Positions 23,151 to 35,499 of a stretch of 64,000 bases of DNA are shown one piece after another. The DNA comes from Pomphorhynchus laevis (lineage: Eukaryota > Acanthocephala > Palaeacanthocephala > Echinorhynchida > Pomphorhynchidae): positions 123,294 through 187,293 of the forward strand of contig WNNJ02000174.1 of NCBI GenBank assembly GCA_012934845.2. The letters run 5' to 3'. The translations under genes and the position numbers were made by a program. Below the pieces are notes generated by a model. That model was not told the origin of the DNA, searched no databases, and saw nothing but the letters and a program-made list of their open reading frames with translations. Numbering within the stretch: the first letter of the stretch is position 1; each line of letters begins with the position of its first letter.

Positions 23151-23513
23151 AGTGTACTCTCTATATATTGAGGATACTATCCTCAATGATACGACGATAC
23201 TCCTCGTATCCTTGGATTCTGATGTAAACTTAAATTTCTACAATGTTATAATCTTGCTTAGAGCAATGCCGAAGTAATTAAACACTAATATCTTAGAATA
23301 ACTTTAGCGCTTAACATTTTGTTATCATCATTTAATAGCTTTAATAACGCATAGTTAACTGCTTAACTACATAAGAAAATTGTGTACCTCCAGCTATACG
23401 CATTTTAAATTTCAAGTGAAGAAGTGGATTCATAACAGCTCGAACCATCAATCAGTGTTAAACTACTTATTCTGCTGATTACATTCTAAACTTCATTTTT
23501 TTATCTTTTTAAT
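23151..23513. other. Noncoding spacer with short palindromes
   Basis: Nothing gene-like. A cluster of short palindromes lies around 23140-23215 (GAGGATACTATCCTC and ACGATACTCCTCGTAT-like sequences). Confidence 0.4.
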
Positions 23514-24002
23514 ATCGACAGTGAACAGACTGAATAGTCATTTCTTATGCTATTTATTAGTCAATTCATAGCAATTGACTTTTATTATAAATTTCAATTT
23601 TCAATTTTAACTTGATATAAATATAAATAGTATAAAATCTTACCTAATAATAAATTAGTTATCTTTATTTACATATATCGTATAAAATATGTAGGCTCAG
23701 TTATCTGATCTGATTTGTTCTACTGGCAAGTTTAATTGATCTGATTTGTTCTACTGACAAGTTTTATGCATTCGAACTAGACAATCTTTCAAGTTTGGAC
23801 TTAAATTTATTAATTTTAATTGTGATACTATAATATTAATTATAACATTATTCAAGTTTAACTGTATACTTTATTTTGTCATGGTATATTAAGCTTTAAT
23901 CTTATAAATAAATCTTACCTCATCCAAATCTCAATTATAGGAAATCTCATCATTGACTTTCATTTAAAATTTCAATTTTAAATTTTAACTTGATTTAAGT
24001 TA
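23514..24002 (+). repeat. Penelope terminal-repeat segment, near-identical to 11348-11838
   Basis: Same segment and orientation as 11348-11838, with only a few differences by eye over 480 bp, including both CTGATTTGTTCTACTG blocks. No tail module precedes it directly. The high identity implies recent spread or conversion of this noncoding part. Confidence 0.7.
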
Positions 24003-24785
24003 TAAAATCTTATATAACAATCATTTATTATTTATTACCTAATTATTTAATTTTTATTTACCATTATTTTTTAAATGGCCAACACTTTTAAACTCCTGTG
24101 TGTATACTGGAGGATATGTTCCTAAGTGCGTAATTTTGTACAGTTTGGCATTTACGGTATATTTCTTAAGATTTAGTGGAAATGTTTTAGTTGCGATTAC
24201 TTTAGATCGTTGCTCTCTCACACTAAAAGGCAATTGACATTATAGTTCGACATAACAAACATCAGAATAAGGATTAGAGGTCATCAGGAACTGCTACGCT
24301 ATCAGGTTTCTGCCCCTAACTCCTCTTTCCAACATAGCAGCGGCTCCAAATACGTGCTAAGGACGTTTTTTCTTGATTTTATTTGATTATCTATTATCAT
24401 GTTCTAATAGTATATAAAATATATACTATTATATATTCTTATATAAAATATTCTTATTTAAGTATATTCTTATATAAAGTATTATTTATTTTCCATCCAT
24501 AAAATAAGGATTAGAGATTAGAGGTCAGCAGGAGAAACTGCTATGCTATCAGGTTTCGGCCCCTAATTCCTCTACCCAACATAGCAACGGTGCAAATACG
24601 GGCTAAGGTCGGATTCCCTCTGATTAAATTTGATTATATAGTATCTTATTCTAATGCAAAGTATATTATTTATTTTCCATCCATAAAAATTTTCCGCTGA
24701 TGATTTTAAATTTATTTTTAATATTATTGTGTTGATTTATATATTTTACTATTTTCTGTTTGATGATATTTTACAGTAACCTCAA
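24003..24785 (-). repeat. Penelope tail modules T4 and T5 with RT 3' end
   Basis: Two tail modules lie on the minus strand: T4 at 24258-24400 and T5 at 24505-24650. T5 is followed (towards 24785) by about 90 bp matching the last codons of the PLE RT and its 3' flank, as at 34110-34215. T5 therefore is the authentic 3' end of a truncated PLE copy, while T4 is an extra tail joined in tandem. Positions 24003-24257 hold nothing recognisable. In T4 one helix strand reads CGTAGCAG instead of CATAGCAG and still pairs by a G-U wobble. Confidence 0.68.
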
Positions 24786-24870
24786 AAAAAATTATTTTGG
24801 CGTGGCAAATGCGTGCCGGCGCACGCTTACATGATCACAACAACAAAAAACAAAAACGGATTAAGAATTA
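24786..24870 (-). mobile_element. Family B LINE 3'-end fragment
   Basis: Short piece holding the family B 3' hairpin (GCGTGC-CGGC-GCACGC, 24811-24826) with the conserved TGCCACG on one side and an A-rich stretch at 24784-24791. It is the extreme 3' end of a severely 5'-truncated family B insertion that abuts the PLE RT remnant. Confidence 0.65.
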
Positions 24871-26640
24871 CTGTGTATTGTTTCTGTAGTTCATTCAATC
24901 GAATCTCGGATTGGGCAAGTTCCTCTATGGCATGGCCATGAAGAGCGTTAATATTGAACCAAAGTTGCTAATCGGGAAACCTAACAAATGGACGTCTGCA
25001 TGATCTACTCTTCTACACCCCAAGAGAGCGTCCATAATAGATGTTCCCATATCCATCGGTTGAGGTGATCTCGCACTTTGTGAAGTTAAGCACAATTTTC
25101 ATATCAGCTACCTGTTCCAAATGATGGCTACACCTGATATCTACGTCTTGAATGATCCACCGAGCACACAATAGTCGAGGTACCATAAATTTAAAGACGA
25201 CCTCATATTTTGTGTCATGTCATTAACCGCGACAGAAAAAGTGTGCCCAGCGGGTCTCCCTGCTGAACTCCTTCGCTTGATTATTTAATCTTATTCGCGA
25301 AAAGCAGTTAGCTTGGCTTGTTGTAACATAACCCTAAGAACGGAAGAATGGCTGAAACTTCATGTACAACCCTATCGATAACGACATCGCACTTCACGCT
25401 ATTAAGCGCATTTCGGAAGTCTAGCTTCAGGAGTGTATAGTCAGAACCAGCCGAATCCCGCAAAAACATTCGCGCAGCGTGGATATCAGGTTGATGTCAC
25501 GTGATACGCAAACTCCTAGTTGAACAAGCAGGAATCCATCTAAGAGGCGATCCGAGGCGAAAGAAACGACAAGCAAATTTCGCAGCTATAAGTCGGGTAG
25601 TAAAACCAATCGCGATAGGCTGAAGCCCCCGTCCTTCTTCCGGAAAGCGAGCAGCATGGCATTGCACACTATCGGGCTACACTATCAGGTACCCTGCCGA
25701 ACAGAAGCAACGATACCAGATTAGTAGTGCTTTTGTAAGGTGATCTGATTCGGCTCCAGAAGAATAGTCTATATCCCTCAGATGAGAAGGGATCAAGCCA
25801 TCAGACTCTCTGTGGAAGGTGGAAAAGACCATAACTGCGCGAAATGAATCAACCGACAGTTCCGGTAGACCAACGTTCATCCTTGAAAATGGAAGATCTT
25901 GTGAGTGGAAGCACCATGATAGATGAAGCTGCTGTAGTGATTTAGCTGTAGCTTATCGCAGAGCAGAATTGCCGTCTGAACACAATGTCCGTAACGCCCT
26001 GATTATCACCATCCTTAATATTTTTGACATCCTTAATATCTTTGACGGATTTGAGCATATAGATCATTTTGATTTCGCACTCCGATCGATTGTATGATCA
26101 TAGGCGTAGTTGTTTCCAGCTGGTAGTCAGAACATGCCTCCCGAAGCATTGTAGTGAACGATGACCCTGTATGTGTTGAACTCATTTTCCTTGGCATTAA
26201 AGCGCTACTTGGAGGCATACCATCCGTCACCAAGCTGCATCTTCGTCGGAGACATAACGGCATCCATAAGTTCAACAAGTTTCGCTGCTACAGATGGCGT
26301 CGCACCACGTTGATGCGGTGAATCGTTCGGACGTTATAACCTTGCAGCGACATATCGAGAGGGAGCAGCGAAAGCGCGCTCACTGAACCGTGCCTTGTTG
26401 AGGTTATCGTTCTGGATTTTTTCGAATAGATCAAAGGCAGTGGCGGCTGCCCCGAATAAAGACACCATCGGCCTGGTCCATTTTCTCAACAGACCACTGA
26501 ATGCACTGACGAAGTCGCAAAAGCAAAGGCATCGTGCTCTCAATTTTTTATTGTCGAAGTGATTCTTACCAGTACACCTGACATCACCCATTGCTAGGCT
26601 CGTTTTTATTTGGTAAGTCGTTGAAAGGCTCGTTTTCATC
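24871..26640 (-). mobile_element. Family C LINE, decayed copy 3
   Basis: Restriction-endonuclease-type LINE relic on the minus strand. Downstream along the element: a pre-RT region at 26334-26639 and 26033-26278; DGLIPSHLRDI at about 25800; AFRKKDGGLQPIAIGFTTRL at about 25580-25650; the RT motif-A block LKLDFRNALNSVKCDVVIDR at about 25375-25435; and VQQGDPLG at about 25250. The AFRKKDGG and LDFRNA blocks are better preserved here than in the 7.7-11.1 kb copies. Several stops and frameshifts are visible. The nuclease region is absent from this copy. Confidence 0.7.
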
Positions 26641-27829
26641 TAGTACTGGTCGTTGAATTATCCATTAATTTAACTTTGTTGAAGATAATGCATATCATCA
26701 AGACAATTTTTGTTTATTGAAGTATGAATTCAAGATGTTTACCTGGGATTAGATAGCATTTTAGATTCATCTATTAATTGTTAGCATCAAGATTAGTGGT
26801 AATCTAGACGTTAGAATAATGTATTCTAACATTATAACGTAACTTAATTGGAATATACAAACTATTCCGATCCCTGGCAAAACTTGATTAGTTCATTTGG
26901 GTGAAATTGAAGCCTCAGAGGGAAACGTAATCATAAAATAATAAGCAGAACGTTTATCTCATCATCGGAGGAATATCATAAAGTGAGAATGAGTCTGAGT
27001 TGTCTCTGCATATATAGACGATGCGTATACGGAAGAAATTTGCAGCTAACAGCACACAGATCGAAAATATAGACGTTGTCACAATTTAATTGACGTTAGC
27101 TTCGTCATTATCCATAACATATATGGATAAATATTATATTAAAATATAATATTTCGATATTGATTATTGTATAACTTTATTGGAATATTATCTAAAAAAA
27201 TTGTTGAACAATTTTACCGATATTTACACCTGCAAACTAACATAACCTTTTTTATCTTTCAAAATAATTAAATTCAAAGAAAACGTGGTTCTAAATAATT
27301 TGCTGATTCGTATATATACGATAATGAGTACAATGTTTTCATCAAAATATCACCGACATTAAGCTTTTGGACTAATACACATATTTTTTTCGTTTGTTGA
27401 ACAATTTTTGCAAGTTGGGCCATTTGATTAAGAATTGATTTTAAGATTACTTCTTTGAAACAGTAAAAATATAAGACAATAACAAGCCTTAAATATCATA
27501 ATATACCTTTTCAAGAATGTCTTTTACGCGTAGTTCATTTCGAATCGTGATATACAGCTACATGTTTAAAACGAGTTAAGCGAAAAGAACATGTATCAAT
27601 ATATGTATAAAAAATAGCATGTATCAAAAAAACCACGTTGTACATAACCACCAAAGTTAATATATTAGTGGGTTTTATCCGTGGCACATATGAAACAAAT
27701 ATCGCAAAGATATTTGTTGTTATCTCAAATCGATCTGTTGAATTACTTGCAAACTCATTTATTTTGAGTAACCTATTGTATGGTTCCGAATGAATGTATT
27801 TGAGATTTAAGGGCGACGTAATTTAACTA
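26641..27829. other. AT-rich noncoding stretch
   Basis: No gene or recognisable repeat was found in this 1.2 kb. Confidence 0.5.
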
Positions 27830-28300
27830 GACAATGTGATCTGTCGAGCAACAACGTTGATTCCTACTTTCAAGCAACTTTCTTACGACGACCGGCTGTG
27901 TGCACTAAACATGAATCGTGTGAGCAAAGACCGAGTTATCTATGACCTATGCCTTACTTGGAAAGCTTTACATATCCGAAGCTATGCGTTAATAAAGTTA
28001 TTTAATGTTCGTTTCGGTAATAGATTACGTGGGCATTCACTGTCATTAGTTATCAGAGGATAACTCGCTCAGGAACGGTGCAATTCGGGCGAAGAATCAA
28101 AAGTCAATGGAATCAACTAAATGGAGAGATTGTACATGCGCAGACAGTTGAGGAATTTTAAAAAAATTCACATATTTTTAACGTTAATATGCCTTTTTGT
28201 TTTGTAATGTTTTTTATTTATTTCTTGTTCGCCTAATTGTGACTCAATTATGAGCTCTGCTCATTATACATTGTCTAAGGATAATAATATAAAAATGCCT
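27830..28300 (+). mobile_element. Family A-like LINE 3' end (RT C-terminus and tail)
   Basis: The 75-codon open frame at 27836 reads RATTLIPTFKQLSYDDRLCA, VIYDLCLTWKALHI and NRLRGHSLSLVIRG, matching the C-terminal region after RT in family A LINEs (there RRGTKLC, YNERLACLKM, RRRGHSLTLF). The 3' flank contains a GAGC/GCTC hairpin near 28251-28262 followed by a TAAGGATAATAATATAA tail, like the (TAA)-type tail of the intact element at 38965. Confidence 0.65.
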
Positions 28301-30238
28301 TCCGTTTGTTAAATGTCTTGATCATAAGGAACCTGGCCGAAAGAATAAATTTTATCACTACGTTCGAATAAGTTAACAATTGCGTATGCAAAATCTGTCA
28401 TGGTAAAACATTTTTTATTGTGATTAAAATTTGTTATTTAATAAAGCGTTTAATATATTAAGTTTCAAAGCCTTCAAAAAGGTCATTTCACTTCTTTATT
28501 TCACGCCTGCTGTTTATTCACAATTTATCTTCCCAAATCGAAGAACCATTTTAAAATAATTGGGTTCGAATCACTACGTGTTTGAATATTATTACGTGTT
28601 TGAAGATTATTATTAACAATCATCACGTGTTTGTTAGATTAGCAACAATGTCATTGATTTTACTTGTGGCATCTGTCCTCGTAATTACAAACTAAATGCA
28701 TTTGCATATGATTACATCATTTTTACAAAAAATAAATGTCTAAATACTAAACAATTATTGACTTACCTTGTATATTAAATGAAATATAAAGATTGAAAAT
28801 GGGTTAAAGCAAATGTTATTATAATTTAATTGTATAATTTGGATATGATAGACGGTATAAAGGTGCAACGTTTAAAGTGCATTAATAATTCATCTTTGAT
28901 TTAGTAAGTGTAGATAATTTGATTAATTATTTCGTTTAATATTTGATATATAATTAATTTATTTATAATTAATTGCAATATTGCGATAATTTGCAACGAT
29001 AAATTCCTACTTTAGTAAAACTTATATTTTCATAAAGAGATACAAAGAATACGGCTTAGTCGTTTACGTAATAATACAGCATATTTGTTTTATCGTTTAA
29101 ATTGATTTTTTATACACTTGATTATTTAAAGTTGTTTCTTCGATTGGGACCATAAACTGTAGTTAATATCATATTATTGTATATTCAAATAATCAATTAT
29201 ATTTAATGTGTATTTGCTTTTCAATTTGATTGAATAGATTTTTATGTGATTACTTTGTGATTTTAATTAAATAATAACACGATCAAAATGAACGATAGAG
29301 ATTCTATATTATATTGATGTTTTTCCAATATGAGTAAGATCCTTACTGTGTTGGTTATACATTAAGCAGTCTTACAAATGCCATACTAAATCCCAGAAAC
29401 TACAGGTAATGCAAGTACTGGTAATGCATCTACCAGTAGTTGCTTATGAAGTAACATATATTACTTCCAATCAAGAAAGATTATACATCATCTGTCCCTA
29501 ATATCAAAACTCGTTAGCAAAACAATCCAGCAAAATTTCCAAATTGCAATATTCTCTAATCAGATATAAAGAAGGAATTCTGTGTAATTCTAATTAATAT
29601 TTTTCTTTGTTATTCGTGAGCTAAAAGGTTTGGATAATACAAAGCTAACATCTTTGCATTATCAAAATCAGCTCCGTCTTTGGATTATCAAAGCTCCGTT
29701 AGAAATTAAAAAAAAGATTTAGTCGCTTTTTAATAGTATGGACTATATGCCTTATCCATAAGACAGATTAAGACAGATTTAATTTTGCATTGCTTTTAAA
29801 GGTTTTGGATCTCAATCTTAAAACCCACAGATAATTTAATACGCTTTGTTTTAATATGATTGGCGACAAATACCGAGAAGTAAAGTCATTTCGTATTTAA
29901 CGTAAATATTAAATAAACAACCATAACTTCGCTGTATATTACGGATTACCTTACAAGTTTTATACTTGTAATGATATATTTTATATTTATAATGATATTT
30001 TATATACTGTAAGGTTATCTAATAAGGACGGTAAGCTTATGTTGTTTACATCTAATAAATTACACGTAATTACAATTATTATGATCTGTGTAATTTAATT
30101 TGAGAAAGTTTCGACGAGAACGAAATAAAATCATGAATTATAGAGAATTTCAAAGACCACAATTTCTTCTTTGTCATTTTGTGAGGAAGAGATAAAGTGT
30201 AGTCTTTGAAAAAATTTATTGACATCATTTAATTCTAT
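28301..30238. other. AT-rich noncoding stretch
   Basis: No coding region recognised. An ACGTGTTTGAAKATTATT motif is repeated two to three times around 28575-28640. Otherwise nothing stands out. Confidence 0.5.
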
Positions 30239-30401
30239 GTTAGTTTAAAAAGCATTTCACCCACACGAGAATATAATAATTTATTTGACGTTTAGGTTAA
30301 TCTCATTGACTATTTTACAGAAAAAGAGTCACTGAGATTGACCGAAACGTCATATAATTTATTACAGTTATCATGTGGGTAAAATGGCTTTTAAAACTAA
30401 C
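30239..30401. repeat. 163-bp fold-back element with about 72-bp arms
   Basis: The left arm starts GTTAGTTTAAAAAGC and the right arm ends GCTTTTAAAACTAAC. The arms pair over about 72 bp at roughly 80% identity, around a loop that contains TATTTTACAGAAAAAGAG. It looks like a MITE or other fold-back repeat; a long-hairpin RNA is the alternative. No coding frame. Confidence 0.6.
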
Positions 30402-32108
30402 AGAAACCGGCATACGAATCTATCAGATTTAATTATATCTTTGAACTTTCTCAAATCGATCAGTTTTTAATAGACCAATTTCCTCTAGATCAAATAATTG
30501 CCTGACTTAAATTGACTATTCCCACATTTCATTATCCTTTGATCGTGTAACTTTTTAGTAAGCTGTAAGCATCTATGGTAACTTTTGAGTAAACGTTTTG
30601 GCAATTTAAAAGAAGACATTTATATTAACCAAATGATTTACATCTTCATTTAGTAAAGATATAATATATTTATTTTTTCAAATACATGCCAAAGCCAAAA
30701 GGCCATTCAGGCAGAGTGCAAAAAAAGAAAACAAAAAGCAAATAGTCAATCAACGGAGCTAATAGGATAGTTTAACAGAGCTGCTGAATGACGGCATTGT
30801 TCACGCATAAATTTGCAGCATCGTGAATTAAACGTGCTCAAGCTGGGAGCAGCAACGACTTCTTCGGGCTGTGAATTCCTTAATGTTAATATAATGAATA
30901 AAATATATGTTATAGGTACTTTAGTGGACAAACCCACTGCTCGGCTTTAAGATTACATAATCAAAGCAAAGTATTCATATAGTCATATTAAATGTACTTG
31001 AAGATGAACATGTTTTCGTAATGTGTTTGTGTCACTACACGCAGTAACATCGAACTTCTTGATCATTTGAGGTCAAACTAAGAATTAAGTAAAAATACCA
31101 GTAATACATGCGATACATCGATAGCCAAATACATACTACAAATACTTCGATGGCCAAAACTGATATTTTTTTTAATATAATGGAATTGCCAGTAATTATT
31201 TTAATCGTTAACCGTACTTAACGGTATAGAAGATCAGACTCCTAATAAAATACAATTGAATGGGTAAAACTCTTTTAAAATTAAGATATAATGCGATAAT
31301 CTTTAAATTATACACTTTAAATTGCAAAATTATCGTAAAAATTTAGTAAAGCTGATTTGTAGTAGCATAAGAAGCTTTTATATTAAATCAGATAGCTTCG
31401 CCAGGCGTGGGTTTGCAATTCAGTGTGTTTCTATTACGATATCGTCATTTTTCGCTATTTTTCTGTTAGGGTTTAGTGTTGAACACCAATTGAGATAGTT
31501 AGACCGCTTTACGATTAAATATTATGCAACTGTAATACAAATCAGCACATCTAAGAGACTGAAGAGTACATGTCTGACGTGCCGAAGTTTAAATACTTAT
31601 AGGCGACAATAATTTTATTTTTATAATAAAATAATAATTTTATTTTACGTGATAGTGAAACGTTAATTATTCACAATAGATGTATAAACGGTCTTATTTT
31701 CTTTTGTAAATGATATCATAAAAATTATATACATTTTAGCACTTAATGTCTTAATTTGTTCATGCATTTCGATAAATCGTATATTGCATATGAAAAACAC
31801 TTTAATCGATTTTATTTTTTAAGAACAGATCACAACATAAATTTAACAAACTGCATACACCATTATGTGATAGTTTCACTTATTTTATAAATAAAGTTGA
31901 ATTCTCGTGTTGTTGGTCGACTGTGTGAATAGAAAAACTCTGTAAACAGAAAAGAAAAAATATTGAATAATAAAGAACTCAGTAAAAAGTAATGACCGAT
32001 GAAGTTTCAGATATATTCAGACAAAGTGATCATAGTGTAGTCTAGTCCTCTTTAATTTCTCGTCGTTAACAAGTAGTTATATGTGAAAGAAAATAAAGCA
32101 GACGATTA
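30402..32108. other. Noncoding region downstream of the PP2A gene
   Basis: AT-rich, with no gene recognised. On the minus strand an ATTAAA hexamer at about 32052-32057 lies roughly 55 nt past the PP2A stop and could be its polyadenylation signal. The plus-to-minus orientation makes this the 3' flank of that gene. Confidence 0.45.
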
Positions 32109-33041
32109 TCATAGGAAATAGTCTGGAGTTCGTCTAGTTACATGAGGCTCGCCACGTCTTGGTGCAGGATCGAATTGAAGAAAATTACAATTAAGAGAAT
32201 CATCAAGTTCCATAATGGCCGCCTGGTTACCACAACGATAACAATAATTAGGCGCACTAAATACAGTAACTACATTTCGCTCATGACACCAATTGTATCC
32301 TTCCATTACAAGCTGATGAGCACGACTTACTAAAGTAAGACCATTTGTATGATTAAAGCTTTCAGATATATCCTGTCCAAAGGTGTATCCAGCTCCCCTT
32401 GGACTCATTCCCCATCCACCACGATCGTCCGGATCAGACCAAAGCAAATCGCACATTGGTCCTTCATGTGGAACCTCCTGTACTCGGTCTAGTGTTCGAA
32501 TATGATCTAACGTGTCAATGCTAGGACTTAAGCCACCATGAAGACAAAATATCTGATTTTCAACTAGCGCTGTCAAAGGCAAATAATCAAACAGTTCGGT
32601 AAAATATTTCCAAACGTTTGTGTTACCGTATTTTCTCAAGCATTCATCATAGAATCCGTATACTTGAGTAATCTGTCGGGATTCGTGATTTCCGCGAAGT
32701 ATGGTAATACGATCTCTGTAGCGCACTTTAAGTGCCACCAAAAGGCTTACAGTTTCAACTGAATAATAGCCACGATCAACATAGTCCCCCATGAACAGAT
32801 AATTTGTGTCTGGTGCATCACCGCCAATCTTAAACAATTCCATTAGGTCATGAAATTGGCCGTGAACGTCTCCACACACAGTAACTGGACATCGAACTTC
32901 TTGTACATTTGATTCATTGCTGAGAATCTCCTTAGCTAACTCACATAACTGCTTCACCTGATTTTCCTGAAGTTGCTGACAGTTTTTTAGCTGCTTAATC
33001 CATTCATCAATATTCTTAGTTGTTTTACGCTCATCAAACAT
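32109..33041 (-). CDS. Serine/threonine protein phosphatase 2A catalytic subunit
   Basis: Catalytic subunit of PP2A (orthologue of human PPP2CA and fly mts), a metal-dependent Ser/Thr phosphatase that works with scaffold A and regulatory B subunits in cytoplasm and nucleus. The chosen start gives [18 protein letters not shown] and 310 residues; the usual length is 309. An in-frame ATG four codons upstream (33053) is possible. Signatures: [10 protein letters not shown] and GDYVDRG (metal ligands), LRGNHESR, the HGG loop, the [11 protein letters not shown] block, and the invariant C-terminal TPDYFL that is methylated and binds the A/B subunits. All catalytic motifs are present. There is no intron in the coding region, which is unusual for an animal PP2Ac gene. 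A good acceptor (CTTTTATTTCTAG) ends 24 nt upstream of the chosen ATG, suggesting a spliced 5' UTR. Confidence 0.95.
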   Translation of the reverse strand: MFDERKTTKNIDEWIKQLKNCQQLQENQVKQLCELAKEILSNESNVQEVRCPVTVCGDVHGQFHDLMELFKIGGDAPDTNYLFMGDYVDRGYYSVETVSLLVALKVRYRDRITILRGNHESRQITQVYGFYDECLRKYGNTNVWKYFTELFDYLPLTALVENQIFCLHGGLSPSIDTLDHIRTLDRVQEVPHEGPMCDLLWSDPDDRGGWGMSPRGAGYTFGQDISESFNHTNGLTLVSRAHQLVMEGYNWCHERNVVTVFSAPNYCYRCGNQAAIMELDDSLNCNFLQFDPAPRRGEPHVTRRTPDYFL

Positions 33042-33214
33042 TGAACAATGCAAAGATCTAGAAATAAAAGTACACTTTAATGCTAAATTTAATCATGAAA
33101 TTTAATTGTAAAACATCGTATACATGGATTGGTAGCTATATCATACTCAAAGTAATGACATAAATGCACATCGAAAATAAATTCAATTAAAATACTCTAA
33201 ATTAAATGGATATC
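33042..33214. other. PP2A 5' flank with probable splice acceptor
   Basis: On the minus strand CTTTTATTTCTAG is followed by ATCTTTGCATTGTTCA and then the PP2A ATG. If used, the first coding exon starts at about 33061 and the promoter lies further away, beyond or within the Penelope cluster that begins at 33215. Confidence 0.5.
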
Positions 33215-34650
33215 GTTCAATTTTATTATTTAATGTATTATATTTAATATTATATGATATACATGAATGACCATGTAAAAATGTTTCTTGTAAAATTAAA
33301 TGTTAGTTCCTCTAGCTTAATAGATATATAATAGATATATATCTTAATAGATATAATTGATAGATGTAATATCTTTATATATTTTAATAGATATCTAGCT
33401 ATTTACCTAATTAAATTTCTTATTACGACACGGAATATATTTATCTATCTCACAATTTTCTGTTTTATTTTATTCTTATAGTAACCTAGTTTGACCTAGT
33501 TTAATCCATTAAATTATTTAATTGATTTTAAAGAAACCAAATATCATTACATATTATGACAATTCTTAAAATTTCTTTATTTAATGTATTATATTTTATA
33601 TTATATGGTACGCATTAATGCTCATGCAAAAAAATGTATTTTGTAAATTTAAATATGTCATCTTTACGATATAAATTAATAGTAGTTTTAATTCATGTTA
33701 ATTTAATGTTTATATCTAGACATACCTTCTTTATCGTCAATATTATATGTATTAAGAATAAGGTTTCCTGGATAAATTTTTTCACTAATTGAATAAAAAT
33801 TATTAGAATTAAATACACATATATCATCAATATATCGAAACATATATTTCATATATTTATATAGTTTAGATTTATTTTTAAATAGTTATGAATATATTTA
33901 TTAACTAATAAAAAACAGACGTTGTATCAGAATAAGGATTAGAGATTACAGGTCATCAGGAGAAACTGCTATGCTATCAGGTTTCGGCCCCTAATTCCTC
34001 TACCCAACATAGCAGCGGAGCCAAATACGTGCTAAGGACGTATTTCCTCTGTTTAAATTTTATTATCTCGTATTTTATTCTAATACAAAGTATATTATTT
34101 ATTATTCATTCACAAAAATTTTACTCTAATGATTTTAAATTTATTTTTAATATTATTGTCTTGATCTATATATCTTATTAGTTTCTGTTTGATGGTATTT
34201 TTATAGTAACCTAGTTTAAAATATGTATCTATTAAATTATTTAAATGATTTTGAAGAAAACCAATATCATTACATATTATGATAATTCTTAAAATTTCAT
34301 TATTTAATGTATTATATTTTATATTATATGGTATGCATGAATGCTCATGCAAAAATATGTTTCTTGTAAATTTAAATATGTCATCTTTACGATATAAATT
34401 AATAGTAGTTTTGGTTAATGTTAATTTAATGTTCATATCTATATGTACACCTTCTTTATCATCAATGTTGGTTTTGTTAAGAATAAGGCTTTCTGGATAA
34501 ATTTGTTCGCTTATTAAATAAAAATTATTAGAGTTAAATACACATATATCATCAATGTATCGAAACATATATTTCATATCTTTATATAATTTATATTTAT
34601 TTTTTAAACAGTTGAACAAATTCATATTCTATAAAGCTTAAAAATAAGTC
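33215..34650 (-). mobile_element. Penelope-like element: head-to-tail RT fragments with tail T6
   Basis: Reading the minus strand: 34650-34110 encodes the last 171 residues of the PLE RT (RYIDDICVFNSNN through NNIKNKFK), nearly the same as in the element at 1-1665. Next is tail module T6 (34070-33915). It is followed directly by a second RT fragment (33895-33475, from just before RYIDDI onward) and a third, tiny one (33310-33215). Such head-to-tail, 5'-truncated arrays are typical of PLE insertion. The first fragment is open but lacks everything N-terminal of motif C. The cluster sits immediately upstream of the PP2A gene. Confidence 0.8.
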
Positions 34651-35499
34651 AGCTATAATTGGGATACTATTACTTCTAAAGGCCACTTTAATGTTTGTAT
34701 CTAGATATAATAGATATTTTTAATCTAAAATGCTGATATTTACAAAAATTATAATAATATAACTTGGAATTTTCGAGCAGGATCAACAAAACACGAATTT
34801 ATTTTTATAATTCGCTATAAGCAGGTATTGAAATTTAAAATTCAATTCATGTATATTGATCCTGCTTTGAAAATCCAAATTAAAATCATGAATCAACACA
34901 ACTTACGGCGATTTTACGATGATAAACTAGATTTTTTATATTTTTGTCGATTTTTAGTTTATTGTTATGAAAAATAATTAAGGTGGGTTAGTATCAACTA
35001 CTGAAATTCTTTGTTCCTGACGTCCAGTTTATTTAGCAAACTGCTATATAAAACTGGGTGGCTGGTGGATGAAGAAGTCGCCTGAAGTAGGTCGACCCTC
35101 TGAATGAATGTGAGAAAATGTGTGACTTTTGTAGAAGTCATAAATTTCATGAAATATTTAATAAATTGAATGTAAATTCTAAAATTAATAGTTTTAATCA
35201 TTGGAGTGAACATCAAACGTAAAAACGCGTGTTGGTTATCGAAACCAGGTGAGCTCAAACCTACCGTCAACATTTACGTGAAAATTGTATAATTTTCGAG
35301 TTGTCTGCTTAAAATGTTAAAAACCAGTAAAACAACGCACATCTTGCATTTAAAATGACATCTCCATGATCAAAATTAGAATCTTGTGCTAGGTTCGTAA
35401 CGTAGTCTAACTGATCAATTATATGTCCTTAAACGAGTTATACTCCATGCGCTTCCTTTTACACTTTGCAAAAGAATGCCATTTCCATGCTACCACAGT
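34651..35499. other. Noncoding sequence, nothing recognised
   Basis: Short open frames only, with no family match. There is a near-complementary pair around 34775-34880, with GATCAACAAA/TTTTGTT-like arms, but it is weak. Confidence 0.4.

Noticed and set aside
28563-28573. GGGTTCGAATCAC as a tRNA B box
   Set aside because: No A box, acceptor stem or cloverleaf can be drawn around it.
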